Below, piece by piece: positions 43,244 through 51,865 of a DNA stretch of 64,000 nucleotides (within the stretch, counting starts at the first letter, position 1; each line of letters opens with the position of its first letter). This DNA is from Thioclava dalianensis. GTDB taxonomy: Bacteria; Pseudomonadota; Alphaproteobacteria; Rhodobacterales; Rhodobacteraceae. The stretch spans positions 124,001 through 188,000 of the forward strand of contig NZ_JHEH01000003.1 of NCBI RefSeq assembly GCF_000715505.1, given 5' to 3'. The translations under genes were made by a program, and so were the position numbers. A model generated the notes under the pieces. The model worked only from the letters and a program-made list of their open reading frames with translations. It did not search any database and was not told the origin of the DNA.

Positions 43244-44311
43244 TCACATCGGCGCGGGCGGCTCACCGGAATGCGCACGCTCGATCAGTACCGAAAGGGC
43301 TTCGGGCTCCAGCGCGCGCGGGTTCCAATAGGGGTTGGCAAGGGCCAGATCGCGGGCGCGCGCGATCCCCTCGCGCGGCATGCCCAGCTCGGCCAGCGAG
43401 GCCGGCGCATGCACCGCCCGCCCCAGATCATAGAGCGCGCGGGCCGGATCATCGCCCAGCACCCCACGCAGCTTCTCCATCACCTCCGGGATTTCCGGTG
43501 CGTTATAGGCCAGCGCATGGGGCAGAATGATTGCATGGGTCTGGGCATGGGGCAGATCGAAGCTGCCGCCCAGCGTGTGGCACAGCTTATGATGCAAGGC
43601 CATCCCGACCGAGCCCAGACAAATCCCGCAAAGCCATGCGCCATAAAGCGCATCGTGGCGCGCGCTTCGGTCTTGCGGATTGGCCTCGATGGCGGGCAGC
43701 GCGCGGGCAAGCGCCGCGATGGCATCGAGCGCCAGAAGCGAGATCACCGGATTGCTGTTTTGCGCATAAAGTGCCTCGACCGCATGGGCGATGGCATTGA
43801 TGCCGCTGGTGCCCGCCATCCCCGCAGGCAGGCCCATCGTCAGATCGACATCGTAGATCACCACCTCGGGCAGCACCGCCGGGTTGACCTGCGTGCGCTT
43901 CTCGCCCCCCGAGGTCTCGCCCAGGATCGGCGTCATCTCGGAGCCCGCATAGGTCGTGGGCAGCGCGATCTGGGGCAAGCCGGTGCGCAGCGCAATCGCC
44001 TTGCTCAGGCCCGTCGTCGAGCCGCCCCCGATTGCCACCACCACATCGGCCCCAAGCGTCTGAGCGCGCAGACACGCCGCATCGCTGACATCAACGGGCG
44101 TGTGCATCACCGCCTCAGGGTGCACACCCACCGCGCGAGATCCAAGCAGGCGCGCGACCCGCTGGGCGTCGACTTCTTGCGCAGGCGTCGAGACGATCAT
44201 CGCGCGCTCCACCCCGAGATTGGTCATCTCGGCGGGCAGCTCGGCAAGCGTGCCCGCGCCAAAGATCACCCGTGCGGGGTTTGCGGTGTAGAGAAACCGG
44301 GGTTGTGTCAT
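43244..44311 (-). CDS. Maleylacetate reductase
   Basis: Reduces maleylacetate to beta-ketoadipate with NAD(P)H, linking hydroxyquinol cleavage to the pcaIJF enzymes. A 355-residue iron-alcohol-dehydrogenase-like protein with GGGST (95-99), LPTTYAGSEMTPI and the histidine-rich HHKLCHTLGGSFDLPHAQTHA helix region (about 233-253). ATG 44311 is chosen by family length. First gene of the block reading towards the dioxygenase and ALDH genes. Confidence 0.88.
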   Translation of the reverse strand: MTQPRFLYTANPARVIFGAGTLAELPAEMTNLGVERAMIVSTPAQEVDAQRVARLLGSRAVGVHPEAVMHTPVDVSDAACLRAQTLGADVVVAIGGGSTTGLSKAIALRTGLPQIALPTTYAGSEMTPILGETSGGEKRTQVNPAVLPEVVIYDVDLTMGLPAGMAGTSGINAIAHAVEALYAQNSNPVISLLALDAIAALARALPAIEANPQDRSARHDALYGAWLCGICLGSVGMALHHKLCHTLGGSFDLPHAQTHAIILPHALAYNAPEIPEVMEKLRGVLGDDPARALYDLGRAVHAPASLAELGMPREGIARARDLALANPYWNPRALEPEALSVLIERAHSGEPPAPM

Positions 44312-44420
44312 CGGTCTTGGCCCTTCTGAAGCGATGCGAAAGGGACAGCGCCGCTCCCGGGGCCTCGTCGATTCGAGACCCGCGGGCTCTCGCGCCGCGG
44401 CATTCGCTGCCCTGCACCGT

Positions 44421-44576
44421 TTTTTACGGCGCTGTCGGGTTAAGCTTTGCACATCTGAACTACGGTAAAAATCAAGCAATTGCGCGAAACAGCGTTGCGC
44501 TCACAGCAATAATACTGCGCCGTATGTGAGATCTATGTTGATTTGTTACCAAAATAATACATGATTATTACCGTAA
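44421..44576. promoter_or_regulatory. Divergent control region of maleylacetate reductase and lysR
   Basis: The 281-bp gap contains TTTTTACGGC (44421-44430), TACGGTAAAA (44461-44470) and TATTACCGTAA (44566-44576). The last is identical over 11 bases to the iac box and sits just before the lysR ribosome site. Two TTGCGC copies lie 15 bp apart (44480 and 44495), a possible LysR half-site pair. The part nearest lysR is AT-rich. No reading frame is evident. Confidence 0.55.
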
Positions 44577-44592
44577 CGGAGGGAAGAAACTC

Positions 44593-45564
44593 ATGGATCG
44601 CATGACCGAACTGAAGATCTTCATATCGATTGCGGATGAGGAAAACCTGACTCGGGCTGCGGAAGCGCTGAGCATGTCGGTCTCTCGGGTCAGCCGATCG
44701 CTCACCGCGCTGGAGCAGAGGCTCGGGGTGCGGCTGATCCAGAGAAACACCCGCCAGCTCTCGCTCACCTCCGAGGGCGAGCGGTTCTCGCAAGCCGCCC
44801 GCGAGATCCTGATCTCGATGCGCGAGGCCGAGGAGAGCATCAAGACAGGCACCGGCCAGCCCCGCGGCACGCTGCGGGTTGGTGCCTCGCTGTCGTTTTC
44901 GCTGCTGCATCTGCTGCCGGTGATCGACCGGTTCAAAGAGAAATACCCCGAGATCCACGTGCATCTGCAAACCGGAAACCGCTATTGCGACGTGATCGAA
45001 AGCGGGCTCGACCTGATGGTGCGCGCGCGCCCCTCCGAGAATGACAGCACGGTGATGATCCGCAAACTTGCCGATTTGCCGCGCCAGATGGCCGCCTCGC
45101 CGGACTATCTCGCGAAATACGGAATGCCCCGCACGCCCGAAGATCTCGCGCGTCACAAGATGTTGCTCTACACCCTGTCAGACGATTGGGAGGCCCCCAA
45201 CCTGACCCGAGACGGCAAAACGACCCGCTACCCGCTGAAAGGCGATCTGACCGCAAATGACAGTCAGATCCTGCGCCATGCAGCGCTGGCGAGCTCGGGC
45301 ATTCTGGTGCAGCCCAGCTACATTTTGCAAAGCGATCTGGAGGCCGGGCGACTGGTGCCGGTGCTGCCGGAATGGTCGCTCGATCCGCTGCGGCTGACCG
45401 TGGCCTACCCCTCGCGTACCTTCTTGCCGCTGCGCACCCGGTTGTTCATCGATCATCTGGTCGAGTATTTCCGCCAGAAGGGCCTTGAGGATATCTGGGC
45501 GCAGCAGGCCAATGTCGTGCCGCCGCCCCATTCCGGTGGCGAGATGCGCTACGCCACGCATTGA
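44593..45564 (+). CDS. LysR-family transcriptional regulator
   Basis: A 323-residue LysR protein (DNA-binding domain residues 1-62 with ADEENLTRAAEALSMSVSRVSRSLTALE; effector domain with RGTLRVGASLSFSLLHLLPVIDRF). Divergent from the maleylacetate reductase operon, so it probably regulates hydroxyquinol-branch genes, and perhaps the TRAP and iac operons through the shared 43-bp element. GGAGGG lies 9 nt before ATG 44593. Confidence 0.83.
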   Translation: MDRMTELKIFISIADEENLTRAAEALSMSVSRVSRSLTALEQRLGVRLIQRNTRQLSLTSEGERFSQAAREILISMREAEESIKTGTGQPRGTLRVGASLSFSLLHLLPVIDRFKEKYPEIHVHLQTGNRYCDVIESGLDLMVRARPSENDSTVMIRKLADLPRQMAASPDYLAKYGMPRTPEDLARHKMLLYTLSDDWEAPNLTRDGKTTRYPLKGDLTANDSQILRHAALASSGILVQPSYILQSDLEAGRLVPVLPEWSLDPLRLTVAYPSRTFLPLRTRLFIDHLVEYFRQKGLEDIWAQQANVVPPPHSGGEMRYATH

Positions 45565-45615
45565 CGCGCCGCCCGGGCCTTGGGGCCGGACGGCGCAGAG
45601 ATCGGTTTGCGTGCG

Positions 45616-45999
45616 TCAGGCCCGGGGATCGAGTGCGCGCGCGGTTGCGACCGCGTTGCCACGCTCGGGCAGGAATTCCAGCACCAAGCCGCCGGGCAGA
45701 CGCCACCAGACCCGCCCGCGCGGATCGGGCGTCGCGCCATGGGCCTCTGCGCCCCGGATCGCGGCCTCGACATCCGAGCAAATCAGCCCGAGGTGATCGA
45801 GCGCGCCGGTCCCCTCCCCGACAGTCTCATCAAGGGTCAGCTGCACCCCGCCCAGCAGCCAGACCTGCTTTGGGGCCTCAGGGTCACCGTCGATTTTGAC
45901 CACGGTCATCCCCAGCACGTCAGAGAAGAAATCCACCAGCGGGGCGAGGTCACGCACCCGCAAGGCGGGGTGATCCAGATAGGCTTCGGTCAGCGACAC
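45616..45999 (-). CDS. VOC-family (glyoxalase/dioxygenase superfamily) protein
   Basis: A 127-residue vicinal-oxygen-chelate protein. LDHPALRVRDLAPLVDFFSDVLGM begins the first beta-alpha-beta half and LDHLGLICSDVEAAIRGAE the second; the two histidines and the GLVLEFLPE glutamate could hold a metal. The reaction is unknown. GTG 45999 is the start, with AAGGA 9-10 nt before it. It is read after the TRAP genes, past a hairpin at 46024-46051. Confidence 0.72.
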   Translation of the reverse strand: MSLTEAYLDHPALRVRDLAPLVDFFSDVLGMTVVKIDGDPEAPKQVWLLGGVQLTLDETVGEGTGALDHLGLICSDVEAAIRGAEAHGATPDPRGRVWWRLPGGLVLEFLPERGNAVATARALDPRA

Positions 46000-46023
46000 A
46001 GGTCGGTCCTTTCTTGCAAGATG

Positions 46024-46051
46024 AGCCGCCCCTCATCTCGAAGGGCGGCTT
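46024..46051 (-). other. Hairpin between dctM and the VOC gene
   Basis: AGCCGCCC (46024-46031 region) pairs with GGGCGGCT to give an 8-9 bp stem around a roughly 10-nt loop. On the plus strand it is followed by only TTGG. It may attenuate read-through from the TRAP operon. Confidence 0.4.
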
Positions 46052-46054
46052 TGG

Positions 46055-47374
46055 TCAATTGGCGATCCGGCTTGGCAGCCAAAGCGCGATATCTGGCCAG
46101 ATCGCCAAGAGCACGATCAGCACCAGCGTGCAGGCGATGAAGGGGGCCGAGGCCATGACCACATCGCTCATCTTCGTGCCTTTTGGCGCCACGCCGAGCA
46201 TCACGAACAGCAAGAGCCCAAAGGGCGGCGTCGCAAGGCTCAGTTCCAGCGCCAGCAGCATCACCACGCCGAACCAGACCGGGTCGAAGTGATAGAGCGT
46301 CACCAGCGGCAGGAAGATCGGCAGGGTCAGCATCATGATCGACAGCTGATCCATGAACATCCCCAACACGATCAGCACAACCAGCATCGCCAGCAACATC
46401 GCATAGGCCGACAGATCGAAACCCGTTGCGAAGCGGATGATCCCCTGCGAGGCGCCCGAGAAGGCAAGGATCTGCGAAAATGTGGTCGAGCCCATGATGA
46501 TGATCAGCATCATCCCGGTCACCCGAACCGATCCCATCAGCGATTTGCGGATCAGCTCGGGGGTGAGCTTGCGGTAGATCGCGGCGAGGATCAGCACGGC
46601 AACCGTACCGCAAGCCGCAGATTCCGTGGGCGTGGCCCAGCCCAGCAAGATCAGCCCGATCACCGCAAAGACCACCAGCCCCATTGGCAAGACGTCGCGC
46701 GCAAGCCCGATGAGCACTTCGCTCAGGCTGTGGTGCTCGGTGGCATAGCCCGGTGCCGCGTCGGGATCGAGACGGATCAGCAGCCAGATCGTGAAGAAGA
46801 ACATCAAGGCCAGCACGAGCCCGGGCAACAGCCCCGCGATCAGCAGCGCGCCCACATCGATCCGCGCAAGCGAGCCCAAGAGCACCGCAAGCGATGAGGG
46901 CGGAATGATCATCGCCAGACCGCCGGTCGCAATGATCGGCCCCATGATCAGGCGCGGCTTGTAGCCTCGTTTGATCATGTCGGGCATCAGCGAGGTGCCT
47001 AGCATCGCGGTATTGGCCATCGATGAGCCAGACAGGGTGGCAAACAGCGTGCCGCCCCCGACCGTCAGATAGGCCAGACGTCCGCGCACGCCGCCAAAGC
47101 ATTTGTCGAGCGCCGAGAACACTCTGAAGGCCAGCCCGGAGTGGAAGAGCAGCTCGCCCATGATCAGGAAAAGCGGCACGGGGGCCAGGGTGAAATTGGT
47201 GACCGAGGCGGTGGTGTTGGTCACCAATTGCTCGATCCCGGCATAGCCGCCCATCAAGACGAACACGCCCAGCATGTTGATGATCAAAAAGGCGATGGCC
47301 ACCGGCATCCCGATCACCATAAGCACCATCAGGCCGCCGATCAGGAACGCAGCCGCGTCATACCATGGCATCAT
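46055..47374 (-). CDS. dctM: TRAP transporter large permease (DctM family)
   Basis: A 439-residue membrane protein with about 12 helices, the transport subunit of a tripartite ATP-independent periplasmic transporter. SGSSMANTAMLGTSLMPDMIKRGY near residue 115-138 and the IPPSSLAVLLGSLARIDVGALLIAGLLPGL region are DctM hallmarks. GGAGGA lies 7 nt before ATG 47374, one base after the dctQ stop. Substrate unknown; probably an organic or aromatic acid of the neighbouring pathway. Confidence 0.88.
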   Translation of the reverse strand: MMPWYDAAAFLIGGLMVLMVIGMPVAIAFLIINMLGVFVLMGGYAGIEQLVTNTTASVTNFTLAPVPLFLIMGELLFHSGLAFRVFSALDKCFGGVRGRLAYLTVGGGTLFATLSGSSMANTAMLGTSLMPDMIKRGYKPRLIMGPIIATGGLAMIIPPSSLAVLLGSLARIDVGALLIAGLLPGLVLALMFFFTIWLLIRLDPDAAPGYATEHHSLSEVLIGLARDVLPMGLVVFAVIGLILLGWATPTESAACGTVAVLILAAIYRKLTPELIRKSLMGSVRVTGMMLIIIMGSTTFSQILAFSGASQGIIRFATGFDLSAYAMLLAMLVVLIVLGMFMDQLSIMMLTLPIFLPLVTLYHFDPVWFGVVMLLALELSLATPPFGLLLFVMLGVAPKGTKMSDVVMASAPFIACTLVLIVLLAIWPDIALWLPSRIAN

Positions 47375-47375
47375 G

Positions 47376-47876
47376 TCAATGTCCTCCGCCGTCGCCGGAA
47401 TAGATCTCGCCCCGCGCCAGAAGCCGCAGGAATTCGCACGCCATCAGCAAGAAACCTCCGCTGAGAAAGGCGTAGAGCAGCCAGCCCGGCATATTGACGG
47501 ACCGCATATCGATGGTGCCTTGGCGCCAGTAATGCAGCGTCAGGGACGCCGAGACCCATGTGAGAAACAGCAAGGCCACAACCGAAAGCACCAGCACGAC
47601 GCGATTGACCCAGACATGCACCCCGTGGGGCAGCATCTGGACAAAGCTCGTCAGCGCCACATTGCCCTGCACCCGCACGAGCCAAGGGGCCGCCGCCATC
47701 GTGGCGAAAAGCAAGACATATTCGACGATTGCGCTCACCGCCTGAAACGGTGGCAAGGCAAGATTTCGGCTGAGCACGTCATAGACGATCAGCACCGTGA
47801 TCAGGCCAAGGCTCGCCGCTGCGAGCTGGGCCAGACCCAAAATCAGCCTGTCATAAAGAAAGAGAAGTGGTTTCAT
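47376..47876 (-). CDS. dctQ: TRAP transporter small permease (DctQ family)
   Basis: A 166-residue four-helix membrane protein that holds the TRAP complex together. LGLITVLIVYDVLSRNLALPP near residue 25-45 and the GWLLYAFLSGGFLLMACEFLRLL C-terminal helix fit the family. ATG 47876 is chosen; its ribosome site is weak. It lies between dctP and dctM. Confidence 0.82.
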   Translation of the reverse strand: MKPLLFLYDRLILGLAQLAAASLGLITVLIVYDVLSRNLALPPFQAVSAIVEYVLLFATMAAAPWLVRVQGNVALTSFVQMLPHGVHVWVNRVVLVLSVVALLFLTWVSASLTLHYWRQGTIDMRSVNMPGWLLYAFLSGGFLLMACEFLRLLARGEIYSGDGGGH

Positions 47877-47956
47877 GCGCACCGTCCCCAAAAGCTGCCC
47901 GGAAAAGAAGACCGGCCCGGACAAGCCGGACCGGCGCTGCAGGTGTGTCCCTGCGA

Positions 47957-48967
47957 TCAGTTCTTGTAATAGAGCTTCTTGAGCTCTGCGGCGTAGGGCG
48001 AGCCTGACTTCGCGAGACGATCCCAGACCGAGCCATAAGCCTTGGCCAGATAGGCCTCACGCGCGGCCCCTTTCAGCTCGATCGGCTGCATCCCCTCGGC
48101 ATCGAACTTGGCTTTGACCTCCTTGGTCTTCTCCAGCCAGTCCTGATAGGATTTGCCTTCCATTTCGGTCGTCATGTCATTGAGCAGCTTGCGCGAGGCG
48201 TCGCTCATGCTGTTCCATTTGGCGGGCGAGATGAAGAGCCCCAGATCGGTCTGCAGAAAGCCCGGCTCGATGCGGTATTTCAGGAAGCGATCCCACGACC
48301 AGCCCACCATTGCAGAGGGCGGATAGCCGATCCCGTCGAAGGAGTGGCGCTCGAGCCCGGTATAGATATCAGGCACCGGCACGTTGACCGGCACGGCCCC
48401 CAGCGACTCCCAGAACGAGTTATAGAGCGGCGAGGCGCGCAGCCGCAGCCCAGAGAAATCAGGCGAACCATCCGCGTTCATCTTAGGCTTCTTGACGAGG
48501 AACAGGTTCAGCGGTGCGCCGGGCGCAAAGCGCGAGAGCACATGGACCTTGAGCTTTTCCAACGCGATCTTGCGGATCAGCGCCAGCCCGCCATTCTCAT
48601 GGGTCTCGACAGGGCTGAGATTGGAACCAACCCAGGCATCGGCCTCGGGCATCGTGCCCAGCGCGTAGCTGATCGGCGACATCGTCATGTCGACCACGCC
48701 CCGCCCGACCGCGTCGATCTGCTGGAAGCCCGGGACCACTTCGGGACCGCCGACGATTTCGATATGCAGCACGCCCTTGCCGCGCGCATTCACCTCGTCG
48801 ACGAAGGTCTTGAAGGCTTTCGAGGTGTCGTCACTGGACGGGAAAGCGGTCAGCGCGCGCAGCGTGTCCTCGGCATGGACCGGACCTGCAAGAAACCCTG
48901 CGGCGATCAGTGCGCCTACGGCAAGCGGCTTCGTTCTCCCAGATAGGAGGCTTTTGAGAAAAGACAT
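47957..48967 (-). CDS. dctP: TRAP transporter solute-binding protein (DctP family)
   Basis: A 336-residue periplasmic binding protein with a Sec signal (residues 1-31, ending GFLAGPVHA). LRALTAFPSSDDTSKAFKTFVDEVN and the FSGLRLRASPLYNSFWESLGAVPVNVPVPDIYTGLERHSFDG region, with the conserved substrate Arg in LRLRASP, define the family. It is the first TRAP gene. The 43-bp element shared with the iac operon ends 53 bp upstream, suggesting that it binds a compound of that pathway. Confidence 0.86.
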   Translation of the reverse strand: MSFLKSLLSGRTKPLAVGALIAAGFLAGPVHAEDTLRALTAFPSSDDTSKAFKTFVDEVNARGKGVLHIEIVGGPEVVPGFQQIDAVGRGVVDMTMSPISYALGTMPEADAWVGSNLSPVETHENGGLALIRKIALEKLKVHVLSRFAPGAPLNLFLVKKPKMNADGSPDFSGLRLRASPLYNSFWESLGAVPVNVPVPDIYTGLERHSFDGIGYPPSAMVGWSWDRFLKYRIEPGFLQTDLGLFISPAKWNSMSDASRKLLNDMTTEMEGKSYQDWLEKTKEVKAKFDAEGMQPIELKGAAREAYLAKAYGSVWDRLAKSGSPYAAELKKLYYKN

Positions 48968-49020
48968 TTTGTGATCCCTGTTGCTTTTGTCACGGGCATT
49001 CGCCCTGCATGGGACAAAGG

Positions 49021-49063
49021 CTAACACAGCCTCGCGGCTGCAGTTTTGCGACTTGCGCAAAAC
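49021..49063 (-). repeat. 43-bp element, copy 2 (TRAP operon side)
   Basis: Matches 39788-39830 at 37 of 43 positions without gaps. On the minus strand its core is GTTTTGCG-N5-CGCAAAAC, a perfect 8-bp-arm inverted repeat with T-N11-A inside. It lies 53-96 bp upstream of dctP, where an activator site would sit. Confidence 0.68.
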
Positions 49064-49134
49064 ACCTTATCTGCACAAAACAGAGATCGCGCGCGAGCGC
49101 TGCCCGCATGCGGGGGCGCGCGTGTGGGTGCGGG

Positions 49135-50178
49135 TCAGGTCGCGCGCGGCGGCAGTTCTGCTTTCGCGCGGCTCGGGCTATGGCCGGTCCAGTTGCGATA
49201 GGCGCGCCAGAACGCGGTGCCATCGGCATAGCCCAAAGCTGAGGCAATCGCCTCGATGCTGGTGCGGCGGTCGCGCAGCATCGCCTCGGCCCGGCCCCGC
49301 CGATAGTCCTGCAGCATTTCGCTCAGCGTGGTGCCCTCCTCGGCCAGCCGGCGCTGAAGGCTGCGCCGCGACATCCGCAGCATCCCCGAAATCGTCGCGA
49401 TATCGATCGGCTTGGCCCCAAGATTGAGCGCGATCAGCGCGCGCACCTGATCGCAGATCGACTGATCGCGATGCGTGACCTCGATCAGCTCGGCCAGATG
49501 GCGATCAATCAGCTCGATCATGTCGGGATCTTCCTCGCGGTAGATCTGATCGGCGGATTTGGGATCGATCACCAGCATATTCGCGGGCTGCCCGTACAGC
49601 ACGGGGGCGTTGAACCAGCGCTCGGGCGAGAGCGGCGTCTCGGGGGCGCTATGCGAGAAATGCACCTCGAGCGGCCGCCAGCGCGGATCAAAGCCGCGCC
49701 GGATCACGCTGCAGATGCCCGACAGGGTAAACTCGCTGTCCTGACGGCTCGGGCTGATCAGCGGCGTGGTGATCACGTAGCGCAGGTGCAGCGTGTTGCC
49801 CTCCTGCTCGAAGCTCAGCTCAGTGCCGCTTTGCAGCGCCGAGGTGAAGCGGGCCAGACTGTCAAAGCCGCGCCGGATCGAGCTGCTTTGCACCGCGCGC
49901 AATCCGATTGGCCCAAGATTGCCCGGCCGCACGAGGCTGCCCAGCCGAATTCCCAGCAGCGGATCGCCCAACATCTGCGCCGCAGATTCAAAAAGCGCGA
50001 GGTAGCTCGTGAGCGCAACCGGGGCGTAGGGATCATCCAGAACGCGCGAATCAATCCCGTGGCGATGCAACAGATTTCGCATCGTGCTCAAGTCGTCATC
50101 AAACCGTGCCAGAATGGGCTTCAAAATTAGCGCCCGGACGGAGAGCAGCTTCGGCAGAGGGGCGAGTGGGCTCTTCAT
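49135..50178 (-). CDS. AraC-family transcriptional regulator (OruR/ArgR-like)
   Basis: A 347-residue regulator with an N-terminal arabinose-binding-type domain of the OruR group (LHRHGIDSRVLDDPYAPVALTSY...) and a C-terminal double helix-turn-helix (SMLRMSRRSLQRRLAEEGTTLSEML and SIEAIASALGYADGTAFWRAYRNWTGHSP, about residues 265-340). Divergent from the permease operon at 50314, which is its likely target. GAGG lies 5 nt before ATG 50178. Confidence 0.84.
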   Translation of the reverse strand: MKSPLAPLPKLLSVRALILKPILARFDDDLSTMRNLLHRHGIDSRVLDDPYAPVALTSYLALFESAAQMLGDPLLGIRLGSLVRPGNLGPIGLRAVQSSSIRRGFDSLARFTSALQSGTELSFEQEGNTLHLRYVITTPLISPSRQDSEFTLSGICSVIRRGFDPRWRPLEVHFSHSAPETPLSPERWFNAPVLYGQPANMLVIDPKSADQIYREEDPDMIELIDRHLAELIEVTHRDQSICDQVRALIALNLGAKPIDIATISGMLRMSRRSLQRRLAEEGTTLSEMLQDYRRGRAEAMLRDRRTSIEAIASALGYADGTAFWRAYRNWTGHSPSRAKAELPPRAT

Positions 50179-50313
50179 TACGACCTCAAATCCCGTTCAC
50201 AGGCGCCATTTGGCGCACATTATCGGATCAATGGCGCGTTCTGCAATGGTCGGATCCCAATGCCCTGCCACTAAGAAAGGAACATCCAAAAAAAATCTTC
50301 AGGGAGTTTACTC

Positions 50314-51744
50314 ATGACGGACGTAACTGGCGAAGGCCGGCTGAAGCGAAATTCCATCGGAACCGCGCATATCATCTTCTTTGTCGTCGCGGCCGCAGCG
50401 CCTATGACCGCCGTGGTGGGCGCCACCCCGCCCGCCTTTGCTTTTGGCAATGGCGCGGGCGTTGCCGGATCTTTCGTGCTTGCGGGCCTTTTGTATCTGA
50501 TCTTCTCGGTCGGCTACACGGCGATGACCCCCTATATCAGCGGCGCGGGCGGCTTTTACAGCTACGTCTCACGCGGCCTTGGCAGCGCGGCAGGCATCGG
50601 CGGCGCGCTGATGGCCCTGATGGCCTATTTCGCGATCCAGATCGCGATCTATGCGCTCTTTGCGGTTTTCATGTCCGGCACGATGACCAGCCTCGGGATT
50701 GACCTGCCATGGTGGGTCTGGGCGCTGGCGGTGCTCGTCGTGGTCGTTCTGCTCGGGCGGCGCAACATCGTGATCTCGGGCCGCGTGCTGGGCGTGTGCA
50801 TGATCGCCGAGCTGCTGATCCTGGTGCTGCTCGATGGTGCGATCGTGCTGCATGGCGGTGGGCCCGACGGGCTGACGCTGGCGGGTTTCCGGCCCTCGGA
50901 AGTATTCTCGCCGGGTCTGGGCGTGACCGTGGTCTTCGTGCTGGGCGCCTATGTCGGGTTTGAAGCCACCGCGATCTTTGCCGAAGAGGCGCATATGCCC
51001 GAGCGCACGATCCCGCGTGCGACATATCTCGCGGTGATCCTGATCACGCTCTTCTATGCTGGCTCGACCTGGGCGATCACCCAATATTATGGCGCAAGCG
51101 CCGTGCAAGGGGCCGCCGAAGCCTCGCTTGAGGGCTTCTATTTCGACGCCGCTGCCAACCTGCTCGGGCCGTGGTCTGTTCAGGCGATGAACATCTTGCT
51201 GCTGACCAGCCTGTTTGCCTGCCTGCTGTCCTTTCACAACACGCTCAACCGCTACTTCTACACGCTCGCCTCGGAAAACCTGCTGTGGCGTGCGATGAGC
51301 AAGGTGCATGTCACCCATGGCTCGCCCCATATCGCAGGTGTGGTTCAAGGCACGCTCGTGGCGATCATCATCGGCACGGCGGCGGCAGCCCAAGCCGATC
51401 CCTACACGGTCGTCTTCGCGTGGATGTCCGGCCTTGCGGTTCTGGCGATCCTCGGCGTGCAGGTTCTGGTCTCGGTCTCGGTGATCACCTTCTTCCGCAA
51501 GACCGAGCATCGGCTCTCCGGCCTGCGGGTTCTCGTGGCCCCAGCATTCGCCGCGATCGGCCTGATCGGCGCCTATATTCTGGTCTCAGCTAATATCTCG
51601 CTGCTGACCGGGAGCCATAACCCGATCGTGCTGTCCTTCCCGATCATCGTGGCCGGGTTCGGCCTGCTGGGGGTGGTCATGGCGCTGGCCCTCAAGCGTT
51701 CCAACCCGTCGCTCTATGACGGGCTCGGGCGCAGCTTCGAATAA
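50314..51744 (+). CDS. APC-superfamily amino-acid permease
   Basis: A 476-residue permease with about 12 membrane helices. GTAHIIFFVVAAAAPMTAVVG opens helix 1, and GAYVGFEATAIFAEEAHMPERTIPRA (about 209-234) is the conserved APC segment. AGGGAG lies 7 nt before ATG 50314. First gene of a rightward group (permease, ornithine-cyclodeaminase-family enzyme, Rid protein, FAD oxidase). The cargo is probably an amino acid or amine. Confidence 0.87.
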   Translation: MTDVTGEGRLKRNSIGTAHIIFFVVAAAAPMTAVVGATPPAFAFGNGAGVAGSFVLAGLLYLIFSVGYTAMTPYISGAGGFYSYVSRGLGSAAGIGGALMALMAYFAIQIAIYALFAVFMSGTMTSLGIDLPWWVWALAVLVVVVLLGRRNIVISGRVLGVCMIAELLILVLLDGAIVLHGGGPDGLTLAGFRPSEVFSPGLGVTVVFVLGAYVGFEATAIFAEEAHMPERTIPRATYLAVILITLFYAGSTWAITQYYGASAVQGAAEASLEGFYFDAAANLLGPWSVQAMNILLLTSLFACLLSFHNTLNRYFYTLASENLLWRAMSKVHVTHGSPHIAGVVQGTLVAIIIGTAAAAQADPYTVVFAWMSGLAVLAILGVQVLVSVSVITFFRKTEHRLSGLRVLVAPAFAAIGLIGAYILVSANISLLTGSHNPIVLSFPIIVAGFGLLGVVMALALKRSNPSLYDGLGRSFE

Positions 51745-51865
51745 CGCCTCCAACCAAATCCGCCCCGATCCCGCACGCGCCCCTGCGCGGTGGGGTCGGA
51801 AGCCCCGCGCGGCGCCAAAGCGCGCCGTCCTAAACCCAAAGCCAATGCCAAAGAGTGAGCAGACT

